A DNA stretch of 18,819 nucleotides from Russula earlei (Eukaryota; Basidiomycota; Agaricomycetes; Russulales; Russulaceae), in assembly GCA_025769875.1 (NCBI GenBank), contig JAGFNK010000897.1, positions 1-18,819 of the forward strand, in the 5' to 3' direction. Below are positions 16,325 through 18,819 of the stretch, in pieces. A program made the position numbers and the translations under genes. Below the pieces are notes generated by a model. It was not told where the DNA came from, did no database searches, and saw only the letters and a list, made by a program, of their open reading frames with translations. How positions within the stretch are numbered: the first letter of the stretch is position 1; every line of letters begins with the position of its first letter.

Positions 16325-18240
16325 TTATATGAAAATGACACTAAGGCTAGAAAGGATGGCACACTCTGCAAAGTACTGGGAAGAAGGGTTGCCAGTGTCA
16401 ATGCCAGGGGAGATGCTGTCAATCAGAGAGAAAACTGTGTTCTCCCTGCACTTCATATAGGGAGGAAGATAGATAATAGAGTTTGTGTTATGGCGTCGTG
16501 GCCATAAGAGCGTTAGCTCAAGGTTCAGTGGGGCCAAGTCCCTGTGACTTGGTTCAAGGGTTCAATGGGGACTGGCTCAGAGAGACCAGATCAAAGGTTT
16601 AGCTTCTCAAGGCTGAGTCAGACAATGACTCAGTCCACAGACAGAGTCGGTCTCCTGGTTTCACGGAAGAGGAGGATGATGAGAAAGGCAGAGGAGGAAG
16701 AGGAACACAAGGGTTCCTTGAGGTGTTGAGGTGTGCTTAGGTCAAGCAGAGTATAGGCCAGCACAAGCAAAGTTGTGATTGAGGGAGAGTACAGGGCAAG
16801 GGATGCAACAGAAAATGGGACAAAGCTAAGCTTGGGGCATTCCCCAGCTTCTACAGGCGCTTAAATACTGTATGTAGCGAGGCTGTACAGTACCATAAGT
16901 GGAACAATAGATAAAGGTGAGCCAATAGCAAAAGTAACTTTAACAATAAGTGAAACACAGTAAGTGAAACACAATAGATGAAACAATAAGGGATCATCAG
17001 CATCAAGGGATGAAACAGTAACCAAGGGGACAAGGGTGACAAAAGAGAACAATGATGAAAGAGGTTATGGACGAACCAACAAGGGGGTAGATCATAACAG
17101 TTTGGGTCAGTGTGCCTGCCTTTTCCAACCTCCAGTTGCCACTGTGCAAAGTTGGCCTTAGCTTGAATGCCAGTGTTGAAGGGCATATTTTGGTGGAGAT
17201 GAAGCACTTTGATGGATCTTCAGAGGGGGGAGTGCTGTAGGCAGGCACCTACTATCTGAGGCCTTGATCCTTGCACAATAATAGGAAGGATCTGCTGAAA
17301 GTCACCACCAAAGACAAAAGTAAGTCCACCAAAGGGCTTGTCAGAGCCACAGATGTCTTGGAATAACCTGTCCACTGTCTCCATCATATGCCTGTGCTGT
17401 ATGGGAGCCTCATCCCAAATGACCAAGTCAGTAATGCAGATTAGGTCTGCTAAATGTGAGTTTTTGGGGATGTTGCAGACAGTGGACTCATGGGAGGGAA
17501 TGGGGATCTTCAAACAGGAGTGTGCAGTGCACCCTCCCTTGAGAAGGAGTGCAGCAATGCTAGAGAAAGCAACATAGAGCACAATCTTGTGTTGAGAGTG
17601 CAGATGGTAGCAGAGGGTGTTGTAGAGATAAGTCTTGCTAGTACCCCCAGGGCCATGAAGGAAAAAGATCTCCCCTGTCTTGTTGAGAACAGCAGAGATG
17701 ATCCCCACAAAAGCAGTCTGCTGATCAATATTAAGCTTGTCAATAGACTCAGTTGCAAAAAGAGCCTGTTCCTCTAGGTCATGCTGGTGCTGCTCCTGAA
17801 TGAGAGGAATTTTCTGCAATGGCCCCCCAGTTCTCAACAAACTGAGGCATGGTTGGCCAATCCTAAAGTCTCTTGGCAGAGTAGGAGAGGAGGAGGTCAA
17901 TAAGATAGAGGCTATAGTCCATCTCCTGTTCTTCAGTTGGCTCTGGGATGTTGAGATGCTGCTGGAGCTTGTGCTTGAGGTCATCACAGATAGATGTGGA
18001 GAATCTGAGCCATCCCATTTGAGCCATTTCTACTTTGGGATCTACTTTCCTTTTGGATCTACAGACTACAGTATCGACTTTCCATTTTGAGAATGCTCTC
18101 GCAACGACTGAGGCATCAATGCAAGCACACATCCACTCACCGTCTGCACACCCGTAAGCCTGCCTAGGCCTGTGTTCTTGAAGGAAAAGAGGAAGATCTT
18201 GAGGGAGTCAAAGTGTTCTTCAGGCAGACAAGAGGGCCAA
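16325..18240 (-). pseudogene. Helitron-type PIF1-like DNA helicase, decayed and split by a solo LTR
   Basis: Superfamily 1 5'-3' helicase of the kind carried by fungal Helitrons. Going down the minus strand: LPEEHFDSLKIFL (about 18224), ICDDLKHKLQQHL and DYSLYLIDLLLSYSAKRL (to 17866), then DWPTMPQFVENWGAIAEN, LIQEQHQHDLEEQ, Walker A GPGGTSKTYLYNTLC (the usual GKT is SKT), SSIAALLLKGGCTAHS, Walker B LVIWDEAPIQHRH, and FGGDFQQILPI, followed by LHLHQNMPF. A solo LTR (16486-17099) interrupts it. After it the frame resumes with IIYLPPYMKCRENTVFSLI and ends near 16325 against the tandem array, so motifs V and VI are missing. Lesions: TAG at 17863-17865 (Gln expected), a one-base frame break near 17808, TGA at 17220-17222 (Trp expected), and the Walker A Gly to Ser. 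No Rep nuclease domain or Helitron ends are visible. Confidence 0.88.
16486..17099 (+). mobile_element. Solo LTR, second LTR family, copy 3 (614 bp), inside the helicase
   Basis: Begins TGTTATG and ends CATAACA (7-bp perfect inverted termini), flanked by the perfect 5-bp duplication gtttg (16481-16485 and 17100-17104). It contains an intact TGAGTCA (16614-16620) and TGACTCA (16626-16632) pair. Removing the LTR and one target copy rejoins the helicase codons in the same frame (Asn codon 17100-17102 equals 16481-16483), so the helicase was uninterrupted at this point when the element landed. Confidence 0.94.
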
Positions 18241-18819
18241 CATGAATACTAGAAAGCTGTTCATTTGATCCATTAGCTACTGTACAAAATGGTGGCTACT
18301 GATTTAAATACAAAAGTGCTACTCTAGTGCTACTCCAAGTCTGAGAGCATGAGGCAATGAGGTGATGACATTGGGGGTGAGACGCTATGGGCAGCGAGCC
18401 CTCACGTAGGGTGATGATGATGTCACGTGTGCGTCATGGTGTCTGCGTGTAGACGTGTGGCAGGCGAGCAAGGCGTTGGCAGCAAGGCATTGAGGGTGAG
18501 GCGTTGAAGGCGAGGCACGTGACATTGAAGGCGATTGGACTGGGGTGTTGTCGCAGTTCCTGGGTGCAGAGTTGGGGATGACATCAAAAGGCGAGTGTGT
18601 GAGAGAGAAGGAAAGAAAGGAGGATAGGAAGGAAGACGTGTCAGCAAGGGACAAATGAAGGAGATGCACAGCATGCAAGGGGCCTGGTACAGGTCATGTG
18701 AGTTTCCCAGCCAGATACCTTACAGTGGACATAGAAAACATTGCTAGTTTTTACTTCTTTTCTTCTGAGGGCAGAGATGAGCGCTGACACCAGGTCCTGT
18801 GTGCTCACAGGTGTCGTGA
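18241..18819. other. G-rich flank, no gene seen
   Basis: The plus strand is rich in GGTGAGGCGTTG-like phrases (about 18360-18640), resembling in composition the G-rich flank at the other end of the window. Minus-strand frames here are Ser/Leu/Pro-rich with no domain. The upstream part of the helicase or Helitron may have stood here, but I cannot trace it. Confidence 0.4.

Noticed and set aside
18385..18678. Minus-strand Ser/Leu/Pro-rich frames near the right end
   Set aside because: Two overlapping frames are equally open because the strand is C-rich; no motif supports either.
1..18819. CRISPR arrays, tRNA or rRNA genes
   Set aside because: No regularly spaced identical repeats with unique spacers and no recognisable tRNA or rRNA sequence; the setting is eukaryotic.

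Overview
The window looks like a transposon-dense, probably heterochromatic stretch from a basidiomycete fungus, most likely an Agaricomycete. The reasons are very short introns (53-57 nt), a Tf1/sushi-type Ty3/gypsy chromovirus, a Helitron/PIF1-type helicase, and a DDE integrase-like gene of a kind I associate with Agaricomycetes. I see no intact single-copy host gene. The species cannot be fixed from the sequence.

Layout. (1) 1-1057: G-rich (C-rich on the minus strand) flank with one candidate 54-nt minus-strand intron. (2) 1058-9654: a complete minus-strand Ty3/gypsy chromovirus of 8597 bp, with two LTRs (540 and 551 bp), a perfect 5-bp target duplication (gcgat), a self-priming-type primer site, a polypurine tract, gag, pol (protease, RT, RNase H, integrase, chromodomain) and a long extra reading frame (ORF3) fused in frame behind the chromodomain. 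(3) 9660-9945: continuation of the interrupted flank. (4) 9946-11848: a minus-strand integrase-like gene with four recognisable introns and two nonsense codons. (5) 11850-16480: repeat-rich sequence with a hairpin, a diverged interspersed repeat pair, a 30-bp minisatellite, two solo LTRs of a second LTR family and a 155-bp tandem array. (6) 16325-18240: a decayed minus-strand Helitron-type PIF1 helicase, split by a third solo LTR. (7) 18241-18819: G-rich flank with no gene I can support.

How the parts relate. The chromovirus could once have encoded a full replication cycle. Its LTR carries a TATA box, a palindromic pair of TGACTCA (Gcn4/AP-1-type) sites, and a transcript 5' end complementary to the primer site next to the LTR. 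It is now dead: gag and pol carry several one-base frame breaks, and ORF3 has three in-frame TGA codons. The premature stops in the chromovirus, integrase gene and helicase are each explained by one C-to-T or G-to-A change, and most LTR-LTR differences are CpG transitions. This points to CpG methylation followed by deamination. All three solo LTRs keep perfect, different 5-bp target duplications, so each is an independent insertion. The third interrupts a helicase that was in frame at that point when it landed.

Most notable: the extra ORF3 with a coiled coil and a second CCHC zinc knuckle, the self-priming architecture, the shared paired TGACTCA sites in two unrelated LTR families, and the CpG-decay pattern.
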